In this document: one piece after another, positions 52,677 to 61,052 of the stretch
Layout of the letters: each line of letters opens with the position of its first letter
Numbering within the stretch: the stretch's first letter is position 1
NCBI GenBank assembly: GCA_038851035.1
Contig: JAWCLH010000014.1
Coordinates: forward strand, 1 to 64,000
DNA length: 64,000 bases
Reading direction: 5' to 3'
Source: Thermoplasmata archaeon
GTDB lineage: Archaea; Thermoplasmatota; DTKX01; VGTL01
Made by a program: the position numbers and the translations under genes
The notes under the pieces: generated by a model
The model's database searches: none
What the model was told of the DNA's origin: nothing
What the model saw: only the letters and a program-made list of their open reading frames with translations

Positions 52677-53567
52677 TCATAGCCCCCTCATCCACTCTGG
52701 CCTGAAGGCCTTCTCCCTCAGCGCGAGGTCTATCTGCTCCAGGACCTTTTGTTTATCGCCCAGAAGGGTGCCACCAATCGGGGCATAGTTTGAGGCGTGG
52801 TTCGCCCTGAATACGCAGTTGGATACTTCCAGCCCCTCGACCACCCTTCTCAGCTCCATCAGCGATTCGGCGGGGCCGAGCGGCGTCAGCCGCCCCGCCT
52901 CGACCTCCCTGCATATCGGCGCTGGCTCGACGAGCATCAGCGTCAGGGCGGCGGCGTATTCCGGGTCCATCGCATTCAGCACGCGGGCGGTCTCCCGTGC
53001 GTGCTCCTCAGTTCTCTCCCTTCCTCCGAGGCCGAGAATCCAGATGACCGATAGGGCGATGCCAGCTCCTCTGACCTTCGTGGCTGCGTCGATCATGTCC
53101 TCGGAGCTCGCCCCTTTCCTCACCGCTTTCAGTATAGTGTCGGAGCCGCTCTCCAGACCGAGATACACAATTCCCAGCCCAGCCTCTTTGAGCGCCTTCA
53201 GCTCCTCACAGGTCTTTCTCTTGATATTCATTGGGGAGCCGTATACGCCCACCCTCTCCAACCTCGGAAAGTACCTGCGGAGCATCTCCAGAATTCGCAG
53301 GAGGCGGGGTGCGGGAATCGTGAGAGCGTCGCCGTCAGCTAGGAATATGCGTTTGGTGTCCCTAAAAAATGGAAGGACCGCCCTCACATCCCTCTCGAGC
53401 TCCTCGAGGGACTTCACCCTAAATTTCTTGTCCAGATAGGAAACGCAAAAAGTGCACCTGTTGTATGAGCAGCCGATGGTAGCCTGGAGAATCAGGCTGG
53501 TTGCCTCCGATGGTGGGCGGTAGACGGTACCCTCGTAAATCGAATTGAGCGGGTCTGGGAATCGCAT
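52677..53567 (-). CDS. Radical SAM protein (Elp3/B12-binding-like, unknown substrate)
   Basis: 296 residues from ATG 53567 (MRFPDPLNSIYEGTVYRPPSE). ATIGCSYNRCTFC carries the CxxxCxxC cluster motif; GVYGSPMNI, GIVYLGLESGSDTIL and IWILGLGGRERTEEHA are SAM-barrel strands. The C-terminal part (VSNCVFRANHASNYAPIGGTL, DKQKVLEQID) is shared with a widespread family of single-domain radical SAM proteins of unknown reaction. The ORF opens at 53678, but a minus-strand TTAATAAC at 53590-53598 places the start at 53567, about 25 bases downstream. Divergent from the DtxR-type gene. Confidence 0.88.
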   Translation of the reverse strand: MRFPDPLNSIYEGTVYRPPSEATSLILQATIGCSYNRCTFCVSYLDKKFRVKSLEELERDVRAVLPFFRDTKRIFLADGDALTIPAPRLLRILEMLRRYFPRLERVGVYGSPMNIKRKTCEELKALKEAGLGIVYLGLESGSDTILKAVRKGASSEDMIDAATKVRGAGIALSVIWILGLGGRERTEEHARETARVLNAMDPEYAAALTLMLVEPAPICREVEAGRLTPLGPAESLMELRRVVEGLEVSNCVFRANHASNYAPIGGTLLGDKQKVLEQIDLALREKAFRPEWMRGL

Positions 53568-53699
53568 TGGTGGAGAGAGAGGGATGGGCGTTATTAACCT
53601 GTCGCCCTCGCGCGGGGGTTCCGCGGCCCAGGGGCGGGAGGGGATCTGGGCTCCTGCGGCCCGCGCGCGGCCACCCAAGCAACGGCTCGGGTTCCACCG

Positions 53700-53713
53700 A
53701 AAATATTATATTT
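53700..53713 (+). promoter_or_regulatory. TATA box for the DtxR-feoB operon
   Basis: AAAATATTATATTT lies 34-47 bases before ATG 53747 and runs directly into the palindromic operator. Confidence 0.65.
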
Positions 53714-53727
53714 TAGGGTGCCCTAAA
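53712..53727. promoter_or_regulatory. DtxR/IdeR-type iron operator
   Basis: TTTAGGGTGCCCTAAA is a perfect inverted repeat (seven-base arms around TG) with the TTAGG...CCTAA half-sites typical of DtxR/IdeR/MDR1 operators. It overlaps the 3' edge of the TATA box and the expected start of transcription, so an iron-loaded regulator bound here would block its own operon including feoB. Confidence 0.7.
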
Positions 53728-53746
53728 CCTCCTCCAGAGGGGAGCG

Positions 53747-54436
53747 ATGCCGAAGGAGGAGACTGAGGAGTACCTGGAGGCCATCCTAGACATTGGAGGG
53801 AGCGACGGTACAGCCAAGACCTCGGCGCTGTCCAAGAGGCTGAGGGTCACCCCGGCCAGCGTCACCGAGGCTCTCCAGAGGCTCTCCAGGGACGGCATGG
53901 TCCGCTACACGCGCTATAAAGGTGCCTCCTTGACCCCCCGGGGCCGGAGGCGCGCCGAGAAGCTGAAGCGCAAGCACAGGCTCCTCGAGGTTTTTCTGAC
54001 GAGGGTCCTGCGCATGATGCCTCGGAGGGCCCATGTCGAAGCCTGCCGAATGGAGCATTCCCTATCTGATGAGACTGAGCGAGCCCTCTGCCGGAGCCTC
54101 GGGGGCCCGGAGAGCTGCCCGGACGGCAACCCGATACCGGCGTGTGACGTGGGCGAGCCAAGGTGTTCGGAGTGCACGCAAGCCGGCGGCGCTGCGAAGG
54201 AGCGAGCCAAGCCCACCCCATTGACCTCTCTCAAGCCTGGCTCCAGCGCTAAGGTGGCGTTCATCAATGGAGGGAGAGGTGTGGTACGGAGGCTGGCCGA
54301 GATGGGACTCACGCCCGGCTCACCCGTGCGCCTCCTCCGTGAGGCGCCGCTGAAGGGCCCCGTGGAAGTGGAGGTTAGGGGCTGCTGCCTCGCGATCGGG
54401 CGAGGAATCGCCTCGAGGATTTTCGTGGAGACATGA
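53747..54436 (+). CDS. DtxR-family metal-dependent regulator with C-terminal FeoA/SH3-like domain
   Basis: 229 residues. N-terminal winged helix (ETEEYLEAILDI, TSALSKRLRVTPASVTEALQRLSRDGMV), dimerisation and metal-binding domain (HVEACRMEHSLSDETERAL with the Glu, Cys and His ligands; CPDGNPIP, normally CPHGNPIP), a short Cys-rich segment (ACDVGEPRCSEC) not usual in the family, and a FeoA-like domain (about 155-229: VVRRLAEMGLTPGSPVRLLREAP). It should repress iron uptake when Fe(II) is bound. ATG 53747 follows AGGGGAG. feoB follows after 18 bases, and the operator overlaps the promoter, so autoregulation is likely. Confidence 0.92.
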   Translation: MPKEETEEYLEAILDIGGSDGTAKTSALSKRLRVTPASVTEALQRLSRDGMVRYTRYKGASLTPRGRRRAEKLKRKHRLLEVFLTRVLRMMPRRAHVEACRMEHSLSDETERALCRSLGGPESCPDGNPIPACDVGEPRCSECTQAGGAAKERAKPTPLTSLKPGSSAKVAFINGGRGVVRRLAEMGLTPGSPVRLLREAPLKGPVEVEVRGCCLAIGRGIASRIFVET

Positions 54437-54454
54437 GTCCTGGGGGAGCGCCGG

Positions 54455-56413
54455 ATGGAGGGAGAAGGGAGTGTGAGGGACGAGACCATCCGGCTTGGCG
54501 CAGGAGATGAGCTCGTACTCGCGCTCGTGGGCAACGCGAACGTCGGAAAGAGCGCCATATTCAACCAGCTCACGGGGCTGGAGCAGATCGTCGGGAATTG
54601 GCCGGGGAAGACGGTCGAAGTGGCCGAGGGTACTCTCGACCACCACGGCAGGAGAATTCGGGTCTACGACCTCCCGGGGACCTACTCTCTCTCCCCATTC
54701 TCGTCGGACGAGGAGGTCACCAGGTGTTTCCTGCTCTCCCGCAAAGCGGACGTCGTCGTCAATGTTGTGGACGCCACAGCTCTCGAGAGAAACCTCTACC
54801 TGACCCTGCAGATTCTAGAACTCGGTGTGCCGGTCGTCCTCGCGCTCAACTTCGCTGATGTCGCGAGAAAAAAGGGTGTGGTGATTGACGCAGCGAGGCT
54901 GTCGGAACTCTTGCAGATTCCCGTTGTCACTACGGTGGCGGTCAGAGGGCAGGGAATCCACGAGCTCGTCGACGCCGCGCTGGAACAGATAGGAAAAACG
55001 CATCCAATGCCCAGCCCTCGCTACGGTCCGGAGGTGGAGAAGAGGCTCCAGAAGCTGGAGAGCCTGCTCAACAGGTTGGTAGTCCACTACCCAGCGAGGT
55101 GGGCCGCACTCAGGCTTCTTGAGGGCGACGAGCGGCTTCTCGAGGAGCTGTCCTCGAAATACCCAGAGATACGCAGGGCCGTGGAGGTTCTCTCCGAGGA
55201 ATGCTCCGCGATTCACCGGGAGCCGTGCCCGACGGTCATAGCTTCCGAGAGATACGCCTTGGTGGGTAGAATTGTCGCTGAGGTGCAGACTCTGATAATG
55301 CGCGATAGGCGCTCCAGGGCGGAGAAGCTGGACGCGATGAGCATGCACCCCGTCTGGGGGTACGTGATAATGCTCGTCGTGATGCTCTCGATACTTTTTC
55401 TGATTTCGCGGGTTGGAGGGTGGGTTGCATCAGCAATCGAGGATGGCTTCGAGGCACTCAACCCCCACGTGGGGGGCTTCTGGAGCGAGCTCTTCTGGAA
55501 TGGGGCGGTGCTCGGCCTCTCGGCCGCTCTCGGCGTAGCGCTGGGCTTCCTCCTCCCCTTCTACCTCATCCTGAGCGCCCTGGAGAACTCGGGCTATTTG
55601 CCTAGAATAGCCTTCATCATGGACCGCCCCTGCCATTTCGTGGGGCTTCATGGAAAGGCGAGCATTCCACTCATTGTGGCCTTCGGGTGCAACGTGCCCG
55701 CCACTGTGGGCTGCAGAATTATAGAGACGCCGCGTGACCGTCTCATCGCGACCTTCCTCTCCACCCTTGTCCCCTGCTCCGCCAGAACCGTTGTCATTTT
55801 GGGAATCGTCGGGACCTACATGGGCCCAGCCTGGGCGATGGGGCTCTATCTTTTCGACTTCTTGCTGATATTCAGCCTTGGACGCGTTATGCACGCGCTC
55901 ATGAGAGGACACTCGCGCGGAATAATCATGGAGATTCCGCCGTTCAGGACCCCCCTCCCGCGTGTGGTCGCGAAACAGGCCTGGACCCGCTTCCGGCCCT
56001 TCCTCACGATAGCGATCCCCCTGATTGTGGTGGGCAGCACGGCAATAGAGCTTCTCAGGCTGCTGGGGTGGCTCGACGACATCACCTCCGCCATGACCCC
56101 CGTCACAGTCGCCTGGCTCGGCCTGCCCGAGTTCACAGGTGTACTATTCATTTTAGGAATTCTACGAAAGGAGGCTGGCGTCGCCCTTCTCGCGGCCATG
56201 GCCGGCACGTCGGACATCCCATCGGTGATGACCCCCCTCCAAATGCTCGTTTTCACCCTGGTCATGATGATCTACATCCCTTGCATAGCAACCATCGCTG
56301 CTCTCGTGAAGGAAGAGGGCTGGAGGTTTGCGACCCTCGTGACACTCATAGAAATCGGCCTCGCCCTTCTGATTGGAGGGCTCGCCTTTAGAGTACTGGC
56401 GCCATTCTTATGA
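54455..56413 (+). CDS. feoB: Ferrous iron transporter FeoB
   Basis: 652 residues. The cytoplasmic G domain has G1 GNANVGKS, G2/G3 DLPGTYSLSPFS, and a G4 read as NFAD, with the usual helical S domain (to about 280). The membrane part contains the two gate motifs: YLPRIAFIMDRPCHFVGLHGKASIPLIVAFGCNVPATVG and the later ILRKEAGVALL, plus about nine helices. The N-terminus carries a 20-residue lead before the G1 strand. It shares the iron-controlled operon with the DtxR-FeoA gene, whose C-terminal domain may replace a separate FeoA. A further flavoprotein gene follows after 48 bases. Confidence 0.96.
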   Translation: MEGEGSVRDETIRLGAGDELVLALVGNANVGKSAIFNQLTGLEQIVGNWPGKTVEVAEGTLDHHGRRIRVYDLPGTYSLSPFSSDEEVTRCFLLSRKADVVVNVVDATALERNLYLTLQILELGVPVVLALNFADVARKKGVVIDAARLSELLQIPVVTTVAVRGQGIHELVDAALEQIGKTHPMPSPRYGPEVEKRLQKLESLLNRLVVHYPARWAALRLLEGDERLLEELSSKYPEIRRAVEVLSEECSAIHREPCPTVIASERYALVGRIVAEVQTLIMRDRRSRAEKLDAMSMHPVWGYVIMLVVMLSILFLISRVGGWVASAIEDGFEALNPHVGGFWSELFWNGAVLGLSAALGVALGFLLPFYLILSALENSGYLPRIAFIMDRPCHFVGLHGKASIPLIVAFGCNVPATVGCRIIETPRDRLIATFLSTLVPCSARTVVILGIVGTYMGPAWAMGLYLFDFLLIFSLGRVMHALMRGHSRGIIMEIPPFRTPLPRVVAKQAWTRFRPFLTIAIPLIVVGSTAIELLRLLGWLDDITSAMTPVTVAWLGLPEFTGVLFILGILRKEAGVALLAAMAGTSDIPSVMTPLQMLVFTLVMMIYIPCIATIAALVKEEGWRFATLVTLIEIGLALLIGGLAFRVLAPFL

Positions 56414-56461
56414 GAGCCCGGCAAAGCTTATTTCCAGCAAGCCATTGACGTCCTGATACGA

Positions 56462-57844
56462 ATGCGAGTGGTTGTAATAGGGGGCGGCGCCGCAGGAAGC
56501 ACCGCGGCCCAGTTCGCTCGGAAGACCAGCCGAAGGGCAGAGGTGATTCTGGTCAATCTCGAAAGGCACACAATGTACTCCCGCTGCGGCCTCCCCTACG
56601 CCATTTCAGGAAGAATTCTGTCCTTTGACGACCTGATAGAGTTCGACGAGGGGTGGTTCAGGAGGGCAGGCATAGAACTCAAACTCGGAACGGAGGCATT
56701 CAGCATCGACACTTCAAAGAGAACAGTAGCGGTGAGACCAGTGGGGGAGGATGGTGGCGAGGAGCTCAATTATGATTCTCTCGTCATCGCCACTGGCGCC
56801 TCGCCCCGGATGCCACCGGTCGAGGGGGCCCTGCGCTCTGGAGCACCTCTCGAAGGCATCCATCTCCTGCGAACCATCGAGGACGGAAGGGCGATTGCCG
56901 ACCGCGCGGTCCGGGGCGCGCGCGCAGTTGTTGTCGGTGCGGGCTTGATAGGTCTTGAGATGGCAGAGGCGCTGTGTGCAAGGGGGGTGGAGGTGGCCAT
57001 GATAGAAATTCTCCCAGAAATCCTTCTCGCCTCTCTGGATCCGGACATGGCGGCCGCGGCGAGGGAGCTCATTGAGAAAAGCGGTGTTGCAATGCACTGC
57101 GGCCACCGGGCTGTGGCAGTGCTCGGGGAAGGGCGAGTGCGGGGGGTTGTCATCGAGAATGTCTCGACGGGCGAGAGGAGAGAGCTTCTCGCGGACCTTC
57201 TGGTTTTCTCGACGGGCGCCAGTGGGAACACCGGGCTCGCGAAGAATGCGGGGTGCGAGATCGGGCCGACTGGGAACATAAAGGTAAATTCGAGATGTGA
57301 GACTTCGGTCAAGGGCATCTACGCCGCGGGCGACTGCACAGAATATATCGATTTAATAACGCGCGCCCCTGTGGCCGTGGGGATGGGCACGGTGGCGACC
57401 CGGCAAGGCATCGTGGCGGGCACGAACGCCGCCGGTGGAGCGGCCGAGATGCCGCCCGGCATCCTAAACACCCGCGTGAGCGAGGCCTTCGGAATGCAGC
57501 TCGCCGCCGTGGGGCCGACAGAGGAGCAGCTCAGACGCGCTGGAATCGAGCCGGTCGCCGGAAAGTTCACAGGCTCCACCCTTCCGTCCTACTTCCCAGG
57601 TGGAAAGCCGCTCACCGTCAAAGTGCTGGCCCATCCCGAGAGCGGGAGGCTTCTCGCAGCGCAGATAGTCGGCATGGAGAGGGTGCACATGAGAATCAAC
57701 GCTCTCGCCGTCGCCATTCTCGCCGGGGTTAGCGTGGAGGAAATGGCGAGGCTAGAGACAGCCTACGCCCCGCCCATCGCCCCGACGCTGGACCCGGTAA
57801 CTCTGGCGTGCGAGGCGGCCCGGAGGAGGCTGGGGCGGGGCTGA
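56462..57844 (+). CDS. CoA-disulfide reductase / NADH oxidase-like flavoprotein
   Basis: 460 residues of the class III pyridine-nucleotide disulfide oxidoreductases. FAD motif VVIGGGAAGSTAAQFAR, redox Cys in MYSRCGLPYAISG (Cys43), ATGASPRMPP, second nucleotide motif VVGAGLIGLEMAEAL, and GIYAAGDCTEYID; the C-terminal dimerisation domain is present. The single active-site Cys (SxxxxC type) fits CoA-disulfide reductase, NADH oxidase or polysulfide/elemental-sulfur reductase; sequence alone does not separate these. ATG 56462 lies about 25-30 bases after AGCTTATTTCC. It may be expressed with feoB or from its own weak promoter. Confidence 0.88.
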   Translation: MRVVVIGGGAAGSTAAQFARKTSRRAEVILVNLERHTMYSRCGLPYAISGRILSFDDLIEFDEGWFRRAGIELKLGTEAFSIDTSKRTVAVRPVGEDGGEELNYDSLVIATGASPRMPPVEGALRSGAPLEGIHLLRTIEDGRAIADRAVRGARAVVVGAGLIGLEMAEALCARGVEVAMIEILPEILLASLDPDMAAAARELIEKSGVAMHCGHRAVAVLGEGRVRGVVIENVSTGERRELLADLLVFSTGASGNTGLAKNAGCEIGPTGNIKVNSRCETSVKGIYAAGDCTEYIDLITRAPVAVGMGTVATRQGIVAGTNAAGGAAEMPPGILNTRVSEAFGMQLAAVGPTEEQLRRAGIEPVAGKFTGSTLPSYFPGGKPLTVKVLAHPESGRLLAAQIVGMERVHMRINALAVAILAGVSVEEMARLETAYAPPIAPTLDPVTLACEAARRRLGRG

Positions 57845-57899
57845 GCTTTATATATCCTTCAGAAAATTACTTATAGCTCCAGGGACAGATAATTGAGTG

Positions 57900-58517
57900 A
57901 TGCGTCTGCTCCCCCTTGCACTGTCAATCATCCTTGTGATGCTGCCCCACGCCGCAGCGCAGGGCCCGATAGTGCCCCAGCTGACGCTGGAGCTCAATCC
58001 TGTCCATACTTCGGTGAACTCCACCTCCCTCCACGACACAAATGTCACGTTCGAAGGAACTGCGAAATTGGAGAAGCTCCCGCTTGTCAGGGCCGTTGTG
58101 GACCTCTCCAGCCAGGTTGACACGGGCTGGGCGAGCGAGGTCTCCCCCTCCTCAATGGTGTTTACGAGCAGCGGTTCCCAGAACTTCACAGTAGTGGTGG
58201 TAGTCCCCTCAGGCACGCGGGAAACAGAAGCCACGCTACGTGTGGACGGGAGGGCGGTCTGCCTGGGCCTCCAGGACACGACCACTGTAACCGCCGTAAT
58301 AGCGGTGTTGGGCGCGCCGGACCTGAACTCATCGCTGCAGAACACCACGGGGAAAAACGGGAGCGCGTCATGGGGTCAGGGAGGGTCCGGTACCGGTGCT
58401 CAGTCCTGGACGAGCTATGCTCTCCCCGGCGGCGCCGCTGCCGTCATTGTGGCCTCCGCCGCCGGCCTCGTCGTCTGGCGGAAGAGGAGATTCCGCGCCG
58501 CCCCCGGCGTGTTCTGA
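57900..58517 (+). CDS. Secreted, C-terminally anchored surface protein
   Basis: 205 residues: signal peptide (1-20, LLPLALSIILVMLPHAAA), one beta domain (about 30-140) clearly homologous to that of the 23671 protein (KLEKLPLVRAVVDL, DTGWASEVSPSSMVFTS, VPSGT, GRAVCLGLQDTTT), a Gly/Ser/Asn linker and a C-terminal membrane helix (LPGGAAAVIVASAAGLVVW) with basic end RKRRFR. LPGG replaces PGF, so this is either a plain anchor or a degenerate sorting signal. ATG 57900 (GTG 57897 adjoins) lies about 25 bases after TTACTTATAGC. Role unknown. Confidence 0.85.
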   Translation: MRLLPLALSIILVMLPHAAAQGPIVPQLTLELNPVHTSVNSTSLHDTNVTFEGTAKLEKLPLVRAVVDLSSQVDTGWASEVSPSSMVFTSSGSQNFTVVVVVPSGTRETEATLRVDGRAVCLGLQDTTTVTAVIAVLGAPDLNSSLQNTTGKNGSASWGQGGSGTGAQSWTSYALPGGAAAVIVASAAGLVVWRKRRFRAAPGVF

Positions 58518-58594
58518 GGGGCTCCTCACCCGGAGGGCGGAAGCAGGGCCCGCACCGATAATTTAATATCATCTGACGGGGCATCCCAACCCAG

Positions 58595-60247
58595 ATGGTC
58601 GAGACGGGGGGCCGGAACCCGCGGGAGAGCCAGCAGTCGCGCGGGCCAGCGATTCCCGGGCCAGCGGCTCCGCAGCCGATATATAACCGGTCCGGGCCCG
58701 GGAGGCCGGTGGACGGTGTTCCCCCTCCAGCCCCGGCCCGGCCGCCCTCACCGGTCCGTCCCCCGTCCCCCCCGCTCCATCCGCACTACCAGCCCCCGGC
58801 CTACCAGCCCAGGCAGCCATTCCAAGTAGCCGGTGCGAGTGCATCCTCCTCGCTCGAGGAGTGGCAGAGGAGCCGCGCCGCAGCCCCCGTGCTCGAAGAG
58901 CATGAGGAGCAGCTGAGAAGAAGCCTCCTCCGGCCACAACCGGGAGAGGAGGCTCCGGCTCCTCTCAGAGGCGATGCGAGCTATCCGGGCGTTTCGGGAG
59001 CCCTTTATACTCCAGCCGAGGCGGGCCCCCCAGTCCCAATGGGCGTCACCCAGCCGCCGCTGCCCTCCAGACCACGGACGAGGAGCCACTGGCCCGTCGT
59101 GAAGGGCGTCACCGTCATCGTTGTCACCGCTCTCGTTCTCGGGGTCCTCCAGGCATCCGGGGCAATGGCGGGCTTCCGCGAATTTCTAGATAGGGAAGTA
59201 TATAAGGGCCTGCCCGTTTACAGAAGCTACCCCATCTCCTCGGAGTTCGAGTTCAACAGGGTCATGGTCACAAGGACGAGCGGCGGAATCGTCGAGTACA
59301 GCGTGGACATCAGCATCCCGAGCACGATTCCAGGCCTGCAGGAGGTGGTCTCCCTGAGCACAAACCCCACCCCCACCTCGAGCACGGCAACCCAGTGGAC
59401 GTGGTCGGGCACTCTGACGGGAGGGAGAGACCTCCAGGTTGTGATCGGATACCACGCGAGAGCGACCTTCAAGCAGTGGAAACTGAAGCCCGCTGACTCT
59501 GGGACAGTCTCCGACATTCCAGCGAGCTACTCAAAATACCTTGGCGACTGCTGGAAGTTCCAGCCGAGCAACCCCACAGTCAGGGAGCTAGCGCAGAGGT
59601 TGGCCGGGGGAACCAGAAATGTTCTCGAAAAGGTGACGAGGGTCTATGAGTATATCAGGGCGAACATCGCCTACATGAGTAACAGCCCAGAGGAGCCGAA
59701 GGACCCCGTGAGAACCCTTAGCGAGAGGAACGGCGACTGCGACGACCAGTCCTACCTATTCGGCTCCCTGCTAAGAGCTCAGGGGGTTCCTGTCTGGATG
59801 GAGCTTGGCCTTCTGTACGACCAGTCCAGGCGCGCGTGGGGTGGCCATGCCTGGGTCAGGGTCTATATCCCGCTCAAAAGCGGCGGGGGGGAAGTCGTGA
59901 ATATCGACACCGCCAACGACCAGTTCCTCTTTCGAGACGCAAACCGGTTGACGGATTACATAGATGACGGCGATGCCGGCCACCTCCAGAGCTACTACGT
60001 CTCCTGGCGCTTTACCTACACCGGTCCCCCCCCAGTTCGGGAGGATAGGTACGATGCCCTGCGCTTCACCCCGAGCGATAAAACGGTGATAATAGAAAGT
60101 AGCGGCCCCGGGCCGGGTGCTCAGGCGGTCGGGGAGCTGTGGAAGATGCCGGGGCTAGAAGCCGGGGCCACTGCTTTTTCCGTGGCGGTAGCCCTCGTTC
60201 TCATTCAAGTTAGACGCCGCCGCACTTTTCTGCACCACCGGAGCTAA
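58595..60247 (+). CDS. Membrane-anchored transglutaminase-like protein with proline-rich cytoplasmic tail and PGL-type end
   Basis: 550 residues. Residues 1-165 are low complexity, Pro/Ala/Arg-rich and lack a signal peptide. One membrane helix (about 170-190, GVTVIVVTALVLGVLQASG) precedes an extracellular region with a transglutaminase core: NGDCDDQSYLFGSLLRAQGVP (Cys), GGHAWVRVYI (His), VNIDTAND (Asp), so the triad is complete and protease or cross-linking activity is possible. The C-terminus MPGLEAGATAF, hydrophobic helix and RRRR resembles the PGL tail of the 3113 protein. The promoter TAATTTAATATC lies 25-35 bases upstream. It overlaps the convergent zinc-ribbon gene by 4 bases. It is an intact counterpart of the broken transglutaminase at 35.6-38.3 kb. 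Confidence 0.88.
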   Translation: MVETGGRNPRESQQSRGPAIPGPAAPQPIYNRSGPGRPVDGVPPPAPARPPSPVRPPSPPLHPHYQPPAYQPRQPFQVAGASASSSLEEWQRSRAAAPVLEEHEEQLRRSLLRPQPGEEAPAPLRGDASYPGVSGALYTPAEAGPPVPMGVTQPPLPSRPRTRSHWPVVKGVTVIVVTALVLGVLQASGAMAGFREFLDREVYKGLPVYRSYPISSEFEFNRVMVTRTSGGIVEYSVDISIPSTIPGLQEVVSLSTNPTPTSSTATQWTWSGTLTGGRDLQVVIGYHARATFKQWKLKPADSGTVSDIPASYSKYLGDCWKFQPSNPTVRELAQRLAGGTRNVLEKVTRVYEYIRANIAYMSNSPEEPKDPVRTLSERNGDCDDQSYLFGSLLRAQGVPVWMELGLLYDQSRRAWGGHAWVRVYIPLKSGGGEVVNIDTANDQFLFRDANRLTDYIDDGDAGHLQSYYVSWRFTYTGPPPVREDRYDALRFTPSDKTVIIESSGPGPGAQAVGELWKMPGLEAGATAFSVAVALVLIQVRRRRTFLHHRS

Positions 60248-60798
60248 CCCACCAGCGAGTATTTTCCGGGCGAGGGTTCGTAGACGAGCCCCATCTGCTT
60301 GAGTTTCTCAAGGCGGAGCTCGAGTTCTGCGACAGAGATTTTTTCACCGAGCGCCACGGCGAGTTTTTCGGCTGAGGAGGGCCCCGCGCGGGACAGGAAC
60401 TCCAGAACCCTTTTCTCTAGTCGCGCCCCCCTCACCCCCTCCCCCTCCCGGAACCGAGCGGACCCATTGGTCCTTTCTACGTGACCGACCTCCGTCATCC
60501 CCTCGCCCGCACCGCTCGAGCGCTCCCTCTCCCCGCGGGCCTGAGGTTCGCCGCCACTCGTGCCTCCCCTACCTTTCTCTTTTCTATCCCCCAGACAAGT
60601 CTCGAGCCCCCCTCTCAGTTGAGCATTCATCCGACCCACCGCTTCGGCTAGGTCGGTCAGGGAACTCGTTCTGAAGTACTTCCTCAGCTTCTGGAGGGTG
60701 AGGGATCGACCGCAGCCTGGGCATCTCGCCGTTTTCGCACTTTCGCGGGCTCCCCTCGCCCGCCTGCACTTCGAGCAGACCACGACAACATAGGCCAC
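60244..60798 (-). CDS. Zinc-ribbon (DUF5817-like) and winged-helix protein
   Basis: 184 residues from GTG 60798 (VAYVVVVCSKCRRARG). The N-terminal CxxC...CPGCG ribbon followed by LQKLRKYFRTSSLTDLAEAVGRMNAQ matches the small archaeal ribbon-plus-helix family seen in haloarchaea and Thermoplasmata. A 55-residue charged, disordered linker follows, then a C-terminal winged helix (KRVLEFLSRAGPSSAEKLAVAL, LEKLKQMGLVYEP). The ORF extends up to 61026, but that part is atypical and lies upstream of the GATTATTG promoter element at about 60825-60832; GTG at family position 1 is preferred. GGAGGGAG precedes it at somewhat long spacing. Probably DNA- or RNA-binding; function unknown. Confidence 0.8.
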   Translation of the reverse strand: MAYVVVVCSKCRRARGARESAKTARCPGCGRSLTLQKLRKYFRTSSLTDLAEAVGRMNAQLRGGLETCLGDRKEKGRGGTSGGEPQARGERERSSGAGEGMTEVGHVERTNGSARFREGEGVRGARLEKRVLEFLSRAGPSSAEKLAVALGEKISVAELELRLEKLKQMGLVYEPSPGKYSLVG

Positions 60799-61052
60799 AG
60801 ACCTAGATCTCCCTCCAGTACAATAATCATTTGCAGTGGCTCGACCAAATTGATAAATAAGACACCCACCTTTCGGATCCGTAGGTTCGAGGGGGTGATA
60901 GAATACCAGGAGCAAGACCCAAGAAATTTCGCGCGGATGAAGGGACTCAGGCACCCCCCTCCAGCCCCGAGTGCCAGGTTTCTCATCCGGACCCCCAAAA
61001 AAATTCCTATCTCTCTGGAAAAACAATAGAACCTGTCCAAATTCGTAGGGGC

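Noticed and set aside
60799-61026. N-terminal extension of the zinc-ribbon protein frame
   Set aside because: No similarity to the family N-terminus, spans AT-rich promoter-like sequence; GTG 60798 begins exactly at the family start.
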